This document shows positions 9,301-23,824 of a stretch of DNA of 64,000 nucleotides, piece after piece. The notes under the pieces are model-generated. The model saw nothing but the letters and a program-made list of their open reading frames with translations. It was not told where the DNA came from and made no database searches. Positions within the stretch are counted from its first letter, which is position 1, and each line of letters begins with the position of its first letter. The DNA comes from Larus michahellis (lineage: Eukaryota > Chordata > Aves > Charadriiformes > Laridae), in contig NC_133897.1 in the NCBI RefSeq assembly GCF_964199755.1, positions 119,866,552 through 119,930,551 on the forward strand, read 5' to 3'. Made by a program: the position numbers and the translations under genes.

Positions 9301-10591
9301 TACAAAAGCTATTTCACCTCTTAGATTGTCATATTATGAAATGTTAGTGGTAGTTGCACATATCAAAGCACCAGCTACTATCGACACATTGTGAAACGTG
9401 AAGGCAGCATCAAACCACCCCCCTCATGAAGCTCCACAATGCCAGTCGAAAGCATATTTCCAAAGTACGCTCGTATTTTTTTTCCCCTGCAGGTATTTGC
9501 CGTTATTCACTTGACGACTTCTTTTTTTTTTTTTTTCTTTTACAAAAGCAATATTTTTGTTGCTGAGGACATGATTGGTTTCCTGATTGCTCCTTTTTCA
9601 AAACAAACTGGAGAACACCTGAGTCATCATCTTTGTAAGAAAGCACGCGTTTAGCGCTTGGCAAATCAAAAGTCAAGACTTCGTGAATCATCATTATTTT
9701 CAGTGTTAAGCAGCTGGAGCCTTTTTGCTTCCAAAAATACAGAAGAGCTTTGTTGTTAGACAGCTTGGAGAGAATCAGGTAATAAACTGCATCGCACTGC
9801 ATAAAGGTTTTAAGGATCTTTTAAAATGTGCTGGAGGTAAGTGGCCAGGAGATATATTAATGCTTTATTTAGCTCTGTTTTGGTTTATGCTTGTCTTTGC
9901 TTCTGTAGTGATGAGGGCACTTGAAACAAATTGGCTGGTCTGTAAGGCACAGCAGTAGCCAGTACAGTTGCTTTAGCAGTTGTCCGCTAATTTCTGTGAA
10001 CTACTCGCACTGAGCACCCTGGCATGTTAGTGCCGTAACGTTTATTCTCCATGGACAGAAGGAGCTCTTTCCATCCAGGCTGATAATTTAAGTTGGTTTT
10101 TAGTCCTTCTCAACTAGGTCCATAAATTCTATGTGGGACTTAGAGAAATTTGGAAGGACCAAGCCAGTAACTCAAGAAAGGAACCTCCAAAGAGAGATCG
10201 CTGTGAAACCACAAAGCCTTGTTTATAGGTGTTGCAGGTCTGTGTAAGTGTAAGTTTTCACTTTATGCAGTGCTTTTTGGCACTATGTAACAGAGCACAA
10301 ATTAATGCTGTATTGAATATGGAGTTCTTCAAATCCTACTTTCCATTCATAATCTTCCAATAAAAATTTATTTTGAATTAAAAGTTCAGGCTGGAAGTCA
10401 CACTGGTCTGGACGAAGTCTAGAAATGCAGGGAGGGATGACCGGTTATATGACAACAGGGTCTGTCTGAGAAGGCTCCTTAAATACTTCTTTAAGAAAAA
10501 AGAGAGAAACTAAGTCCTTACAATTTAACAAACAAAAATGTAACGTAATGAAGCTCTGAAGAAATGCCCTTTCCACCTTGTTTCTGTACTG
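6346..10591. other. Non-coding stretch, no gene seen
   Basis: After a small GC-rich patch (about 6540-6720) the sequence becomes AT-rich. It holds a 22-bp-spaced direct repeat of ACATATGCTATCTG (7011 and 7033), a TATG-rich microsatellite area near 7715-7770 with short GTAAGTTAA/TTAACTTAC arms, and a T run near 9523. Open frames are short and show no known domain. Confidence 0.7.
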
Positions 10592-11152
10592 TATCACAGA
10601 CTCACAGAATGGTAGAGGTTGGAAGGGACCTCTGGAGATCATCTAGTCCAACTCCCCTGACAGAGCAGGGCCACCTACAGCAGGTTGCACAGGAACGCGT
10701 CCAGGCGGGTTTTGAACGTCTCCAGAGAAGGAGACTCCACCACCTCTCTGGGTGGCCTGTTCCAGTGCTCTGCCACCCTCCAAGTAAAGAAGCTGCTCCT
10801 CATGTTTAGATGGAACTTCCCATGCTCAAGTTTGTGCCCATTACCTCTTGTCCTGTCACCAGGCACCACTGAAAAGAGCCTGGCCCCATCCTCCTGACAC
10901 CCACCCTTCAAATATTTATAAGCATTGATAAGGTCCCCCCTCAGTTGTCTTTCTTCCAGACTGAAGAGACCCAAATCCCTCAGCCTTTCTTTATGAGAGA
11001 AGTGTTTGAGTCCCCTAATCATCTTGGTAGCCCTTTGCTGCACCCTCTCCAGCAGTTCCCTGTCCTTCTTGAACTGGGGGGCCCAGAACTGGACACAGTA
11101 CTCAAGGTGCGGCCTCACCAGGGCAAAGTAGAGGGGGAGGATAACCCTATCT
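10592..11152 (-). mobile_element. CR1 LINE, 5'-truncated, with terminal reverse-transcriptase ORF
   Basis: On the minus strand an uninterrupted frame encodes the end of CR1 ORF2, including [27 protein letters not shown] and [13 protein letters not shown], and ends at a stop near 10675. The 3' UTR with its conserved GGTTGGAAGGGACC-type sequence runs to about 10592. The homology starts near 11145, with non-CR1 sequence beyond, so it is a 5'-truncated, immobile copy. The intact frame suggests a fairly recent insertion. Confidence 0.93.
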
Positions 11153-14100
11153 TGTTTATGTTTTCCATCCCCATTGCATGACCCGAAGTTTCTGTGTTGC
11201 CAGGAGCCGTGCTGAGCGCTGATGCCCACGCAGGGCCAGAGGTAGAGTTTTACACCACACAAAACTTATTCACAGCAGGCTTTTCTCAGAGTTGGGGGTC
11301 CTCAAGGGACAGGGCAACAGCTGTCCTTCAGCGCAGCCTGGAAAAGGGAATCTTCTTCTGACCATCGGCTAGTGGCTTTAATGCCACTTTATACCATGAA
11401 TTCACTGTCAATATACTTTTGTTTTGACTTAGTGACTGAAATAAACTGATTATTCCCCTTTTCCACCAGTATTATGTCTGTGTCATAGTGAATTTGGAAA
11501 TTCCTTTTCAGGTATTTATGTAGCAAAAACCCCAGCACCAATGGCCTGTCTACTTGGATTTTCTTTTCTCAATTGAGTTATCTCAGCTGGGTTGACATAC
11601 ACCCAGTTTAAGCAACTTTAAAACTGCGTGAGTTCAAACGAAGCCCACAGAGGCTGTAACCATACTGTTAAATAGTGGCAGAGCCCCACTCAGGCTGCCA
11701 CCCAGACCCACCTTTCTGTTGCTGAAACAGTACCTTACAACTAAACACAACGCTCTGATTTTTGTATGCCACCCCTTCATTCTCCCCCATTTGTACTTTT
11801 TTTTATATGTTGTTTACAAATATGACCTGTACTCCTATTTTCTTTTAAACCATTATCCGGTCATGATGTTTTCTGGCCCTAACAATGGAATGCCACATTC
11901 CCTTCTCAAGGTGTGAGATGCTAGAGCATTTCTAGTTACCCTGTGAGACCTGAACACGCAGAAACTGTCTAAATAAGGTTTAAAGCACAGATTACACTAA
12001 CCTGTAAACCGGCATTCGAGTAGAAGGGAATAAATTCATAGGCCATATGGAAGAAGAGTACAGGGATAAAAAAGTATAGCACTTTTACTGCCAGCCCGTC
12101 ACGTCATTTATGACAGCATGATTTGATTCATATCAAGAAAGAAGCTGCAGAACATGTGGCAGAATATTAATAGATAAAGAATATTTGTGTGCTTATTTTG
12201 ATTTGACTGATCCTTTACGCAAAAGCACTTTTAGAAACTAAATGTTGCTAGCGTATGTAATTTCAGAAAAAAAACTGGGGGAAAACCTTGAGGATATTGT
12301 CAGGACTTTCATTTGAGTTTTAAAGCCAGAGGCCATGAAGTAAGAGAGACCTGAAGGTGCAAACTGCAATAGAGTGCTGCATTTTAAGTTATTGAGCATA
12401 AAGCCTGGAAAAGTAAAAAAAAAACAAACCAACTGAATTGATTCAGAGATACGATAAAGCAAGCTTACAAAGTTTAGTGAAAAAGACTGGACGCGTTGGA
12501 TGTACCTCTCTTGGATTTTCAGTTATCAGCTAATACTAAAATAGATGAAAAATACCTTCTAACAGCTGATGAGCCTCAGTATTTTCTTAGAATTTGTCAT
12601 TTTAAAAAAAATAAATATTTCTGCAACTGTTGAGAATGCTTAAAGCACAACATTTTTTGTCCGTCCCTGAGTTCCACCTTGCTTTGAGTATCTTTGCCTT
12701 TTTCTGTCCATGGAAGATTAAGCTGTGCCTGATACAAAGTTTCCTTATTTGAAGATCAAGGCTGAAATTCAGTTTCTTTTGACAGAACTAAAGGCATCAT
12801 CAAATAAATAAAAATAATTGTAAAAAATCCTTAGAGCCAACACTTTGCACATTCATGGACTGAATTATTTAATTACAGACAGGTAGTTACTTGTTAGTAA
12901 AGACCTTGGGTTTTAGGATCAATGAGCATTGTTCAAATAAGCAAGAAAAAAATTGTAAGCTCTTCCTTTGCCTTGGACCAAACAAGGTCACATTTGCAAT
13001 TTGCAGTGCACGATCTCTCCATTAGCAATCTTGGCAAAGGTTTATCAAGTTATTCTGAATAATTTCCTCCAAGTTATGAGTGTATCACTTGGCTTGGTAC
13101 AGACTTGCGCCTGCAGTTTACTCTGCTGTTTACCTGTGTATTGTCAAACTTGTTCTTGCTGATTGGTGTCAAAGGGAAAAAAAAGCACTTTTTAAAATCA
13201 AAGCTTCAGTGTGGAAGGATATAAAGTGTGAAATCCAGACCCATTGCTTTCATTCTGGCTTTAGTGATCATAGAAACCTGCTGTAGGGCAGGACTAATCT
13301 GCCAGAAAATTATTATGGAGCCCTGGTAACTCAGATATATGTGCAGACTTGAAAATGTTGTTCTTTGTGCCAACTCCAGGTCCTACAAGAACCTCACATG
13401 GTATCCTCCACCTGGCTCAGAAATATGCTGCATTCCACCGTAAAGAGGAGGAAGTTTCTTAATTCCCAGGCAGCTGTGAACAATTTAATCTCTTTCCAAA
13501 CAGCCCGGTATCCTATTCCAATTGCAAAGTTTCTTGGGAGATGGATACTTTGAAGAGCTGGTGAGAGATAATAGGGCCTTTATTTCAAGGTCATTCCTAC
13601 GGATTTGGCCTTGAGAGTAATATCTTGGTAACAGGGCTGCCAAATCTCACAGCCTCATGATACTTAGTGGTTTTGGAGTTGCCTCCTCCATATGCTGGAA
13701 TGGAGGGGTTGAAAATCAGCATTTGGAAGACAAGTTTGAAACCTTGAACGACTGCTCTGTAAAACTTGGAAATCAGGTTGAGAACCACACTTCTGTAATT
13801 TTAGGAAGAAGAAATCCCTGTGATTTTTAAGATGGACTTCATATTCCAAAGACTGGTGGCTGGCACGCCTGGGATTTCCCAGATAAACTTGCCTATGCAA
13901 ACTGAGCTGGTAACTCGATTTGGTTTTCTGGACAAGTCTCTAAATTACTTCTTTTCCTCTCAAGATTTCTCTATCAAAAACCCACCATCCAAATCCCATG
14001 CAAGCTATTTTTTGCCACCTCTTTAGCAATATGTTTAGAAGAGTGAAAGAATCACAAGGAACTACTTCAAGAAATTCATATCAGATTTCTTCGAGTGCTC

Positions 14101-14722
14101 AGAACCAATAACTTTGTTCTGATTATTAGAAGGTCTCTGCATTCAAAAGCTGTCGTAAAGGTATTTAAACCAGCTGTACTTCTAGACAGGCTTGCACCTG
14201 ATATGGTTTCCATGGGAGCTGCTTGGTGCTTAGCCATTAGCAAACATGGCTGCTTATGTAGATAATTAAATTAGAGTTAGCGAACAGAGCGTTCTTCTGA
14301 AAACCTGACCTTTGGTCTTTCTGGCACACTTCTAGAAGAGTGAAGGAAAACATATCATATTCTGTACTACAATTTTTTTTGCCTCTAAAACTAGCTAGGT
14401 GTGACTTTCAGGGTACTTCTACGAAAAGCTCCCACTATTTCACTGCATTTTCAGCAGTTTCAGTTGGATTGTTCTGCCCAACTCTAGACACAGCATTTAA
14501 TCAGCTTAGTTCTTCTATTTTCACTGGAGTTCCCAAATTGTAAAGCTTTTCTTTTGTTCGGCAAGATATATTGGGCTTCGCTTACACTAAAATCTTTAGT
14601 AGTATTCTTTAAGAACTAGTTTTATTCCATCAGAAGTACCAGTGTTAAGTTCTTAGGAATCTCAGTCAGACATAAAGTGGAGAGGCAGAATTACAGGAGC
14701 TTTGTTTGGGGAGTTAAAGGGA
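11153..14722. other. Non-coding stretch, no gene seen
   Basis: AT-rich sequence with short open frames only. I see no recognisable exon, RNA gene or repeat of known type. Confidence 0.65.
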
Positions 14723-14790
14723 CCATAGAATCACAGAATCATAGAACGGTTCAGGTTGGAAGGGACCTTACAGATCATCCAATTCCCAAG
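14723..14790 (-). mobile_element. CR1 LINE 3'-end stub
   Basis: Only the last ~65 bp of a CR1 are present: tail repeats (CATAGAATCACAGAATC) followed by GGTTGGAAGGGACC and CAGATCATCCAATTC on plus, so the element is in minus orientation. It is extremely 5'-truncated. Confidence 0.88.
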
Positions 14791-17700
14791 TATCTGGATT
14801 AATTTGTAATGTTTTTGGGATGGGCACTGTGTTTGAAAGGAAATTCTAGCTTCAATTTGTTAACCCATCACTTCAAATGAGCTCGTCAGATCCCAAATAG
14901 AGAGGGACAGGATTTTGCCCTCTGAATTCCAGTTTCGGCCACAAGTTCCTGGGCTAATTAGGGCCAGGTAGAGAGAACCCCACAAGCTGCTGAATAAACT
15001 AGAAAAATCCTGATGTCCCACTGAGGTCAGCAGCGCTAATTAGCACCCATGGAAAGGAAATCTGCTTGAACATACCTGCTGCACTTCCTGGCTTTGACCA
15101 CATCCAAAATCTTATGGGAAGACAATTCTGATGTCATACCATGGCACAAACGCACAGTGGGTTGCTCATGGGCTAACCTGTCCACCTAGGAGTTTTATAA
15201 TTATTCTCACCTACTGGGGTTGCTGAAATATTGCTGTACGGGGGGGGCAAGCCCAGAGTCTTTTTGGCCCCCAACAGAAAAACAAGTTTGCCCCTTGCAG
15301 GAGTACCACTCTGCCCAGCTCTTAAGCTCTGTGAGGTCCAAGAAGCCTGGTACCATTTCGGGAAGTCATGGTGAGAGTTTCTGCTCTCAGCAGTAGTACC
15401 GGTAACAAGCAGAAGCTACACAACCACATCCACATTGGGGAAGTCTGTCAGGTCTTCATTTCTTCATGCTTTCTGGCCACAGACTCTGAGCTTTCAGGAA
15501 GGTTCTCCCTGATGCCATGGACAAATACCACTACCCCCCTTCTCTGTCCTGCTCAGAAGCCCACCTGAGGGACAGGCAGCTGAGTTCTGGTTTTGCACAT
15601 GTTCTCTAAAGGGCTGTCTCATCTCTTAGGCTTTGTCTAGAGCAGGGTGACTGCTGTTAAAACAACCAATATACCTAAACCCAGTATTTTTTCAGTATTT
15701 TTTGATATATTAGTGGAGTAATAGCTGCAAGCTTATAGTATTTTTACCTTTTTATCTACTGGTCAGTAGGAGAATTTTGAAATAAAAAAAGTAGGAAGAG
15801 TTTTCACCCTCTGAAAGCTTCAGAAAAGTCCAACAATATCTTTCATCATAATTTGAACATAAGCACTGTGATATTTGTATTAGGCATGTGTCCTCCACAT
15901 AGTACGTCAGTAATAATACATTTTTAAATGAAAGGTGGTAAATACTGGCCCTAGAGTAGTTTCTCAAAGTCCTGTGCATAAACACTTATTTTGCTAGGCA
16001 GTAGGCAAGCTAGCACTTGCCTGTATGAAAGGTTTACCCTTCATTTTAACCTCAGAGAGGGAACCATTCCTCTCAATTTCTTCTGCTTTGCAGAAAGGAC
16101 ATGAAACAACCAAAAAGTTGTTGTGAATGTTCTACAAATTTGGATATGTTTTAAACTGGAATAAAACACCAAACCAAAACAAAAAACCACCGAAGCTGAA
16201 AATAGACTACTGTAAATAAGGAAACAAACAAAATCAGGTAACAAAACTTCTGGCTTGGATGACACAAGAAGTTTTACACAGTGCTAAAAGAGGATCTTTT
16301 CCCTCAAGTGTATCTAAAATGTCACTGAGTCAACAGAAGAGTACGAAGAAATGGTCAGTAATTGTATTGTATTGCCATAGCCAGTTTGAAGACACTTGGC
16401 TGGATAATGAAGAGGACACATTTGTCATGTGGAAATTGTCTATTACTACAAAGCACCTATAACTTAATACTACAAAGCAAAGTCCTTCAAGAAGCACCCC
16501 AAAAGTAAGAAAAGATAAAAACCTGAACCTAAGACCACTGGTTACACCTGTTCTTCTGCATCCTACCATGAATAGTATCCTTGTGGTCTGGGTTGACTCT
16601 GTTGAATCTGCCAACAGAGTACGGCTTAGCAAATAGACTGGGGAAAATAGAACTGAGTCTCAGCTGCTTGCAGTCATCTGAGAGCTTGTGGTGATCCATG
16701 CCACGCTGTTTGTGCTCACTGCAAAACGTATACACCTTGGGGGAAAATGTTAGTAATCTGGGCACAAGAACTAAAGACTTTCCAGTAGAATAATCTGCAT
16801 CACATATTTGGCTTAGTTTCCTCAAGGAAGAAATAGGAAGTCATCTTGCTCTGCTGTCATTCAACTTATATTTTGATTATATATTGTATTTTTAAAGGAC
16901 ATTCTCAGTAAACAGCAAGGATATCAAGACTGCAGCTGTGCCCTAATGGTACACATGAGACCTGAATGTTCCCCTGTTAATACAGAGCTCAGAGTCATGA
17001 AGATTTTCTAGGAGAGAGCAGGAACTCTAGAAAATCTCCCACCACATTTGCAAAACCAGCAATAACAGGGGGGGCTCATCTTGGACTCATGCCAACCAGT
17101 CTGACACGTGATGACTTGCAAAGGCAGAACAGATAGAAGTACTATTTCACCATGGACATTTCTCTTGAATAAAGAAACAAAAAAAAACCCCAAAACCCCA
17201 GAAGTCCAGACCAAACATATGGCTATTTCCTCCATTAGCATCCTGTCTTGTTCCTTTTGAACCACTGCCACAGCTGTATCAGAGAAGATCTGATACCAGG
17301 ATGTCACGCCTGGGCTGGGTTAACCGAGGAAAATAAGCTGGAACAACAGTGAATGACAGGAAAAGGTGGGGGGCTGGAGCTAGACTACAAAAGAAAACGA
17401 AATGGGGTCCGAATTTATTCCCACTCAGGTTGTGCTTTCCTCCAACGCTCCCTGCGTGCCTGTAAGTCTGTTGGCAATTGTCTGAACCTTTACAGCCCTA
17501 AAGCCATCCTGTTGTCAAACTGTGTGCAATTCATCCTATACTTTGCTGAGAGGAACATTTAATAGAAGAAGATGTGGTCTGGCTGCCTGCAGTTTCTTCC
17601 CATCAGCAGTCCCAGTGGATAGAAAGAGCCGCAGTGGGAGCAATCCTATAGCCCTGCTCCATCTATGATACTTGGGCTCTAAACCCAGAACAGGTGAACA

Positions 17701-20574
17701 CTTCTCAGTAGCACAACTAAATTTGAACTCTGCTGTCCCAGCAGAAGGGCAGTGATGGACAGGGTTCAGGGCCAGAGCACATTTTACACAGAAAAGGGAA
17801 GGGACAGATGTGACAGGGCCAGAAAAAGGGTGATGTAGAGCCAGACTTCCTTCATCCCACAGCTGAGAAAGAGGTGGGATCTGACTCACCCCGAAAGTGG
17901 CTGAAAGTGAACAAGAAGTCTGGTTTTAATGGACACCAAGGCTTCTTGCATTTGCCTTTCTTGCAGCCTCCATAGAGGTACAAACCTACTAGTTTCTCAC
18001 TGTTCGCTCTAATTAAAAGCAACTGGGGAGAAATTTATCTTAGACCCCTTCTCCTGCCATTTCTCCTTTGATGCCACTCTCAGCAGTCCAGTCTCATGCT
18101 GATAAAATTGGCTGAAAAATGTCCTAGGCCTTGGCGCTCTTTCTCTTACTCTTCTATGAGAAACTCCCTAGTTTTTCCTATCTCCCTTATGCATCTCACC
18201 CAGGTAACGGAAATGCTGCATATCAGTCCCAGCTCAGACAATGCTTCCTCTCCTCATCTGTCCTCCACTGTCTCTAAACCACCTCGTTCCTTCTCCCATA
18301 TCCTCTCCTTCACCACCTCTTCTTCCTTCAGGAATAAGCAGAGTTACGTGCCCAGCTGCCTGAACTGTTTCCTAGATTTCTCTTGGTGGGGATCAGGAAG
18401 ATGAAAGGGAAAGGTGGGGCAGAAAATACGCTGAGCTGATATGCAAAACTACTGTGAACATCTCTCCTAGTATCTCCTTCTTCTGCTTTATCTCTTCTCC
18501 TTTTCAATCCCCTGAAAACTGGCAGGAAAAATCTGCATGCCTGTCAGCTTCAAAGCAGGACAAGAGACAAAGCCCTTCCTCTCTGAGTTGTGAATGTATC
18601 TCAGGGTGGACGACTCCCCACACTTCTCTGGGAGAATCCCTGGCTGCTCCGTTGTTCCTATGGAGGCATACGAACAGCTGAACAGACAGTGCTAATATCT
18701 GTGGGAAAGACAGGATGATCTTCCCCCTCCTTCTCCAGGTTGCTCCATTTTTTGTATAACTCTGCCTTCCTCCTCAAGAGGTTCCAACTCCTCACATGAT
18801 GGAAACCAGCTGTGATGCTCTACTCAAGGTGGCACCAAGTGCTGCAGTGGTCTGCCAGTACTGATCTCCCTTGCAATATGTAGGGGAATCTCCATGCTTT
18901 CAGCCACGTGTCCTTGCAAGTGTTCGGGTACCATAGTGCCCAGCCCTTGCCAGTCTCAAGTATTCGGGACCACAAGTTGTTCCCAAACGAAGCATGAAGA
19001 AAGAGAAAAAGCCTTGCTTATTTTTTAAACAGTGTATTTGGGAGTAATCACTTAACTTATGGTTTTGAGTTTTCAGATTGCATTTCTTTCGTTTTCAAAT
19101 CCTATTCTACCTTCCTCTTCTCCCACTGCCCTATCTGTTCACCCTCCATCCCAAACATAAGGGCTAAGGATGATTGTTTCTCCCTTTGAAATCTGAGAAT
19201 GTCTTGATTCCTGGATATGAGGCACTGGGAAATATACTAGGAGGTGAGGTGGAGGAAGAGGCTTGGCAACCCAAGAAAGAAGGCAATAAACCAGTCATTT
19301 CCTTCCAAAGCATTAAACTACACATCCTAGAGTTAGTGGTCTTTATGACAGCCTAGTTAAATAGAAAAAGACTCAGAAAAGCAGAGGAGAAAGGTCCTAT
19401 GTTTCCAAACTGATGCATGGACAAGGTGCCAAATGATTGCATTTCTTTCATTTGCCACAAACTGGGTTAGCTTTGAGCTCGAAGGAGAGAGAATAGCAGG
19501 TTTTTAAGTACTGCTTCTGGGCCTGGCATCAACACTTCTGTTGCCATAATGAGTCAGACATCAGAGGCAACACACAAAAGGATGCAGGCCAATGCCTAGG
19601 CAAATAGAAGTGGGAAAGAAGGACTGAAAAATAAGTGCACATGGCAGGGAAGAAGGACTCCATGCCCACAAATGTTTTGAAATTATAACCTCAATTTCCT
19701 GCATTTCAGCAAATAAAGTCACTTCAAAACAAAACCAATGAAAAAAAAACAAAACCAACCTCTAGAATTCTGTGCAAGGTTAATTTGCTAGAGGCAGATT
19801 TTGTTCTCTTAATTGCCATTTGCCATGTACCAAAGCCACAGTCCCCAAATGCTTTTGCACGTTTCCCATCAGGCAAGCACACACACGATTAAGAACGTTT
19901 GAGCAGTCATCCTTAGAACCGTGAAAAAGATAAATACTTAAATGAAGGGAAATTAGTCTTCTCAGCCACAGAAACCACAGCCTCAGATGCTCCTTCCCCT
20001 TGCCACCTACCCTTGCTCTTGAAGGGCTGTTGAATGACTGGGGGTAGATAACTGCCTCTAACTGCCTCTGGGGACAGACTATAGGATGGAAAGTGCACTG
20101 ACAGAAAACATTTGAAACTTTGATTTGCACCCTTACTGCGGGGCTCCACCGGGAACCTAGGGCAGTCTGGAGACACATATTTGGCACTTCTCACCTACCT
20201 CAGCTGTCAAGTAACTCCCTGATTTGTTCTCTTCTGCCTCGTTCTTCCCTTATTTTTTCTTTCTCCTGTTTATTTTCAGACCATTCCTTCTTTTCTGCCC
20301 CTCTTTCAACTTTTATCACCATGACCTGGAGAATTGGTATGCATTGCGTAGTGCTCTTCTTTACTTTCCCTTATTCTGTCCAACACTTCATCTCAAATAA
20401 TTCTCATGAAGAAAATAGTTACTACAAGAAATTATAATGATCTGTTAATCAACTAATACAAAATAACCAACTACAAACCTCTAAAAGACCTCCCAAGTCC
20501 CTTCCATTCTCTGTTACTAGGCTTCTTGTACCATTTCAGGACTTGTCTACCCTTGACAGCTTTATTATATCATG
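14791..20574. other. Non-coding stretch, no gene seen
   Basis: Short frames without recognisable domains and a G8 run at about 15240. C/T-rich sequence around 18050-18800 gives some serine/proline-rich open frames that look compositional. Confidence 0.65.
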
Positions 20575-20928
20575 GCTGAGGGGTGACCTTATCAACGCTT
20601 ATAAATACTTAAAGGGTGGGTGTCAGGAGGATGGGGACAGGCTCTTTTCAGTGGTGCCCGGGGACAGGACAAGAGGCAATGGGCACAAACTTGAACATAG
20701 GAAGTTCCACCTAAACATGAGGAGGAACTTCTTTACCCTGAGGGTGACAGAGCACTGGAACAGGCTGCCCAGAGAGGTGGTGGAGTCTCCAACTCTGGAG
20801 ACATTCAAAACCCGCCTGGACATGTTCCTGTGTAACCTGCTCTAGGTGACCCTGCTCTGGCAGGGGGGTTGGACTAGATGATCTCCAGAGGTCCCTTCCA
20901 ACCCTATGATTCTATGATTCTATGATTA
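20575..20928 (+). mobile_element. CR1 LINE 3' end, 5'-truncated, with ATTCTATG tail
   Basis: It starts within ORF2 at [15 protein letters not shown] and continues through [13 protein letters not shown] and FLCNLL to a stop near 20845. The 3' UTR (GTTGGACTAGATGATCTCC) ends in about two and a half ATTCTATG octamers. The sequence is very similar to the opposite-strand copy at 10592-11152. Confidence 0.95.
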
Positions 20929-22064
20929 ATGGAAGAGTTTAATTTAATTTTGACTGGCAGTTGTACTGATACAGTCTCATCACCATTATCACAGTTGCAT
21001 TGTTGTGAAGATGACCTACACAAGCCACCTTTCTGATGAAAACACCTCCACCAAACTGCTGTGCAGCTACAAATGGGTATCACTTTTTTTGGTCTTGGAT
21101 ACATCATGGAGCTTGCCCTCCACCTTAGAAACCAGAGCGACACACTACAAACTTTTGTCTTACAAAACCATGTGACGTAAAAAAACCACCTCGACTAAAG
21201 CCCACAGAATTCAATAACCATGTTTGAAAACCTCTGGTACCTCCATTTCCACGGTGTTAGACAGCACTAACATGATACAAGTCAAAATGTGGAGGTCACC
21301 ATTCCAACGGGAACACAGTAATGAGGTCCAATATCCACAAAGGATTTGTATTGACATGCCATTGTTCTGGAGTCAGTTAATGATTAACACAGATTAACTC
21401 CTGTGCCTTATGGACTTAACATCAGGGTTTATCTAAAATGCAGGAATACACAGATGTACTGTAAGGGTTTTGAAATAAATTATATTCTTTAAGACTGGAC
21501 AATGGCAAAAAGCAAAAATATTACAGAATATTAAAAATGTACACAATTCTTGACTTTGCTGCCAAAGACCAGCCAATATTTTACATGTAGTGTCTCCATA
21601 TTTCGGGTCATGCCCGCTTTGTGTGATCCCATGTGCATGCTGCAAATAAAGAGAATGTGATAACGCATCAGGAACACGATTAAGCTTTGATCTGAGGATG
21701 GATCCTGACTGAGAGTTGCTGGGAGTCTGTTGCTGAGAGCTTGTGGGCACCAAAGAGAATACTGTAAGTTTGCTCAGCAAATTGAGGGTGTGACACTAAT
21801 GCAAATCACCCAACACTGGACTCTTCCATACAGCCACATCTCCAATAAAACCGTTTCCCCGCTAGTTAGATTAAAGCCAGCATGGCTATGCTTCTTCTCC
21901 TCCTACCACATTTTCTTTTGCACTTAACGATCTAATCACATCCTCTTTTTTCTACAGGGCCTTTGCCTCATTTAGTGGCCAGGATGGATGGGACTCATTG
22001 AATAGGCATCCGTAGTCTGACAGTTTGTCTGCAGATTTGCCTGGAGCTGAAGATATATCCTTTG

Positions 22065-22125
22065 ATTCTATCCCTGGCTCTGCCACAAAGTTCCTATGTT
22101 AAGACACTGGACTAGTCACTTAAAC
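22065..22125 (+). mobile_element. Probable MIR SINE fragment
   Basis: CCCTGGCTCTGCCAC followed by GACACTGGACTAGTCACTTAA resembles the central MIR sequence (ordinary form: CTCTGCCAC, then CTTGGGCAAGTCACTTAA). It is diverged, and the call rests on memory of the consensus. Confidence 0.5.
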
Positions 22126-23824
22126 CAAACCAAAGTGGGCACCAAGAGCCTCTTTTTTTATGCTGTGGGCGCCTGACTCCAATCACTTTAGATATTGTTT
22201 GTGAAAGAGCTAAGCACTCATTGCACACAACTGGGGCAGAATGCTACAAAAATGATAAATATTCTGAAAAAAGACAGACACTCAGCAGCTCAAACTTAAA
22301 ATTAGTAGACAGTTGTAGCCATGATCTCTCTGGACTTCCTTTCCTGTATGCAAAATGTTTCTTCCAGCATGGGGACAGCGTGACAGTTACAAGCATGTCT
22401 TTGAGAAATGGTATTTTTGAGGTTTCAATTCCTCATTAGTACGAAAAAAAACCAAACACCAAAACCACAGTTATGTGGGGGGACCTCTCATACAGCTTCG
22501 AGGTGTTCAGGTTGTCCCATGTTGTTGCTCAAATAAGCAGACTTTTGGCATTCCTTGGTCATTTGTACACTCAGTTTAACTAAGAAACTTTTTTTCCCAT
22601 CAGGATTTCATCAAAACTGAAAAATTCCAGCAAAAGCTTCAGTTTTGACAGAAAATTTCTTGTCAGACAACTGCTCTGTACTTTTCCTGTCTGGACTGCT
22701 GAGACTATCGCACGATTCTCTAGGAAGAGTTTACCAATCCCACTACTGTACAAGTTTCTGTTTCCAAAGGTCGCTAGTCTGGGTGAGGTCAATCTAGGTT
22801 TGCAAAGACAGCTCTTTCATCTGAACTCTGCTGTACCAACTACGGATGTTCCAGAGCTCCAGGGGAGCTCGCCTGGCTCAGGTCATCATCCCGTGCTACA
22901 GACACAGAGGGTGGCCAATCTCCTTGGAAATCTGGGCCATCTATCCAACTTGTGAGGCCTTCAGATTTGCTGAAATATGTACCCTGCTTCAGACTCAAAG
23001 TAATCAATCTGTACAGTTTTTTGAATGAAGCTATTTGAATGAAGCTTCCACCTATGTAAATGTCAAGGCTTTGTACTTTCTTTATATGCATATGTCCCTG
23101 TCTATGCTACCTCTGAATCTCTTCATCTTTCAGGAACAGACAGATCTCTCAGAAGAGGGACCACCTGTCCTTCAAGGCCTGTGTCCACGGGCGGCAAGGA
23201 GCACCTTGAGTGGCCCTATTTACAAGGCAAGTGTAATCAAAGCTGTTCAAAGAGAGAAGACAGTCTTCCCATCCCTCTTGGACTCCTACGAGGTATTTCT
23301 ATAGCCTTTTTCAGCAAAGCTTCCCACCTTTGGAGGACAACAAAATTTAGACAAGACTGTTAAAAGAGACGGAAAGATTTCAGTGGGCTGTGGCAGCAAC
23401 TACAGGCTTTGCTGTCTGGGTTCTGTGCGTGCCACTCCTAACAGGGATCAGTGCAATCTGGCATTTAAATAATTTTACTGTGGGAGCAGTTCTTTTCGGC
23501 AGTGTGCTACAGTTTCTTGTGCAGTGTCAAATTTGGTATCATTTTGACATCTGGTCTGTGGCACTCATCCATCTGTTTTAACTGAGTAGGTGTTGGGTGG
23601 GGTTGGCAGGGGAGGCTTGTTTAAGTGTTTGTTTTCATCCTGTAGAGGAACTGCAAAGCCAGCTCAGTAATTAATTAAATTCTCATCTTTAAAAAACTGT
23701 GTGTACCCATATTCTAAAGAAATGGTGGATAAGGCAGCTGGTGCTTCTCACTGCTGAAACGCAGAGACTTTGTTCCCATTTCTCCTTGGTTCCATGTTGT
23801 TTTAGGAAGCCTTCCCCATTGGGC

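Noticed and set aside
10675..11262. 195-codon minus-strand frame as a host gene
   Set aside because: It is the C-terminal part of CR1 ORF2, plus an unrelated N-terminal extension read from flanking DNA.
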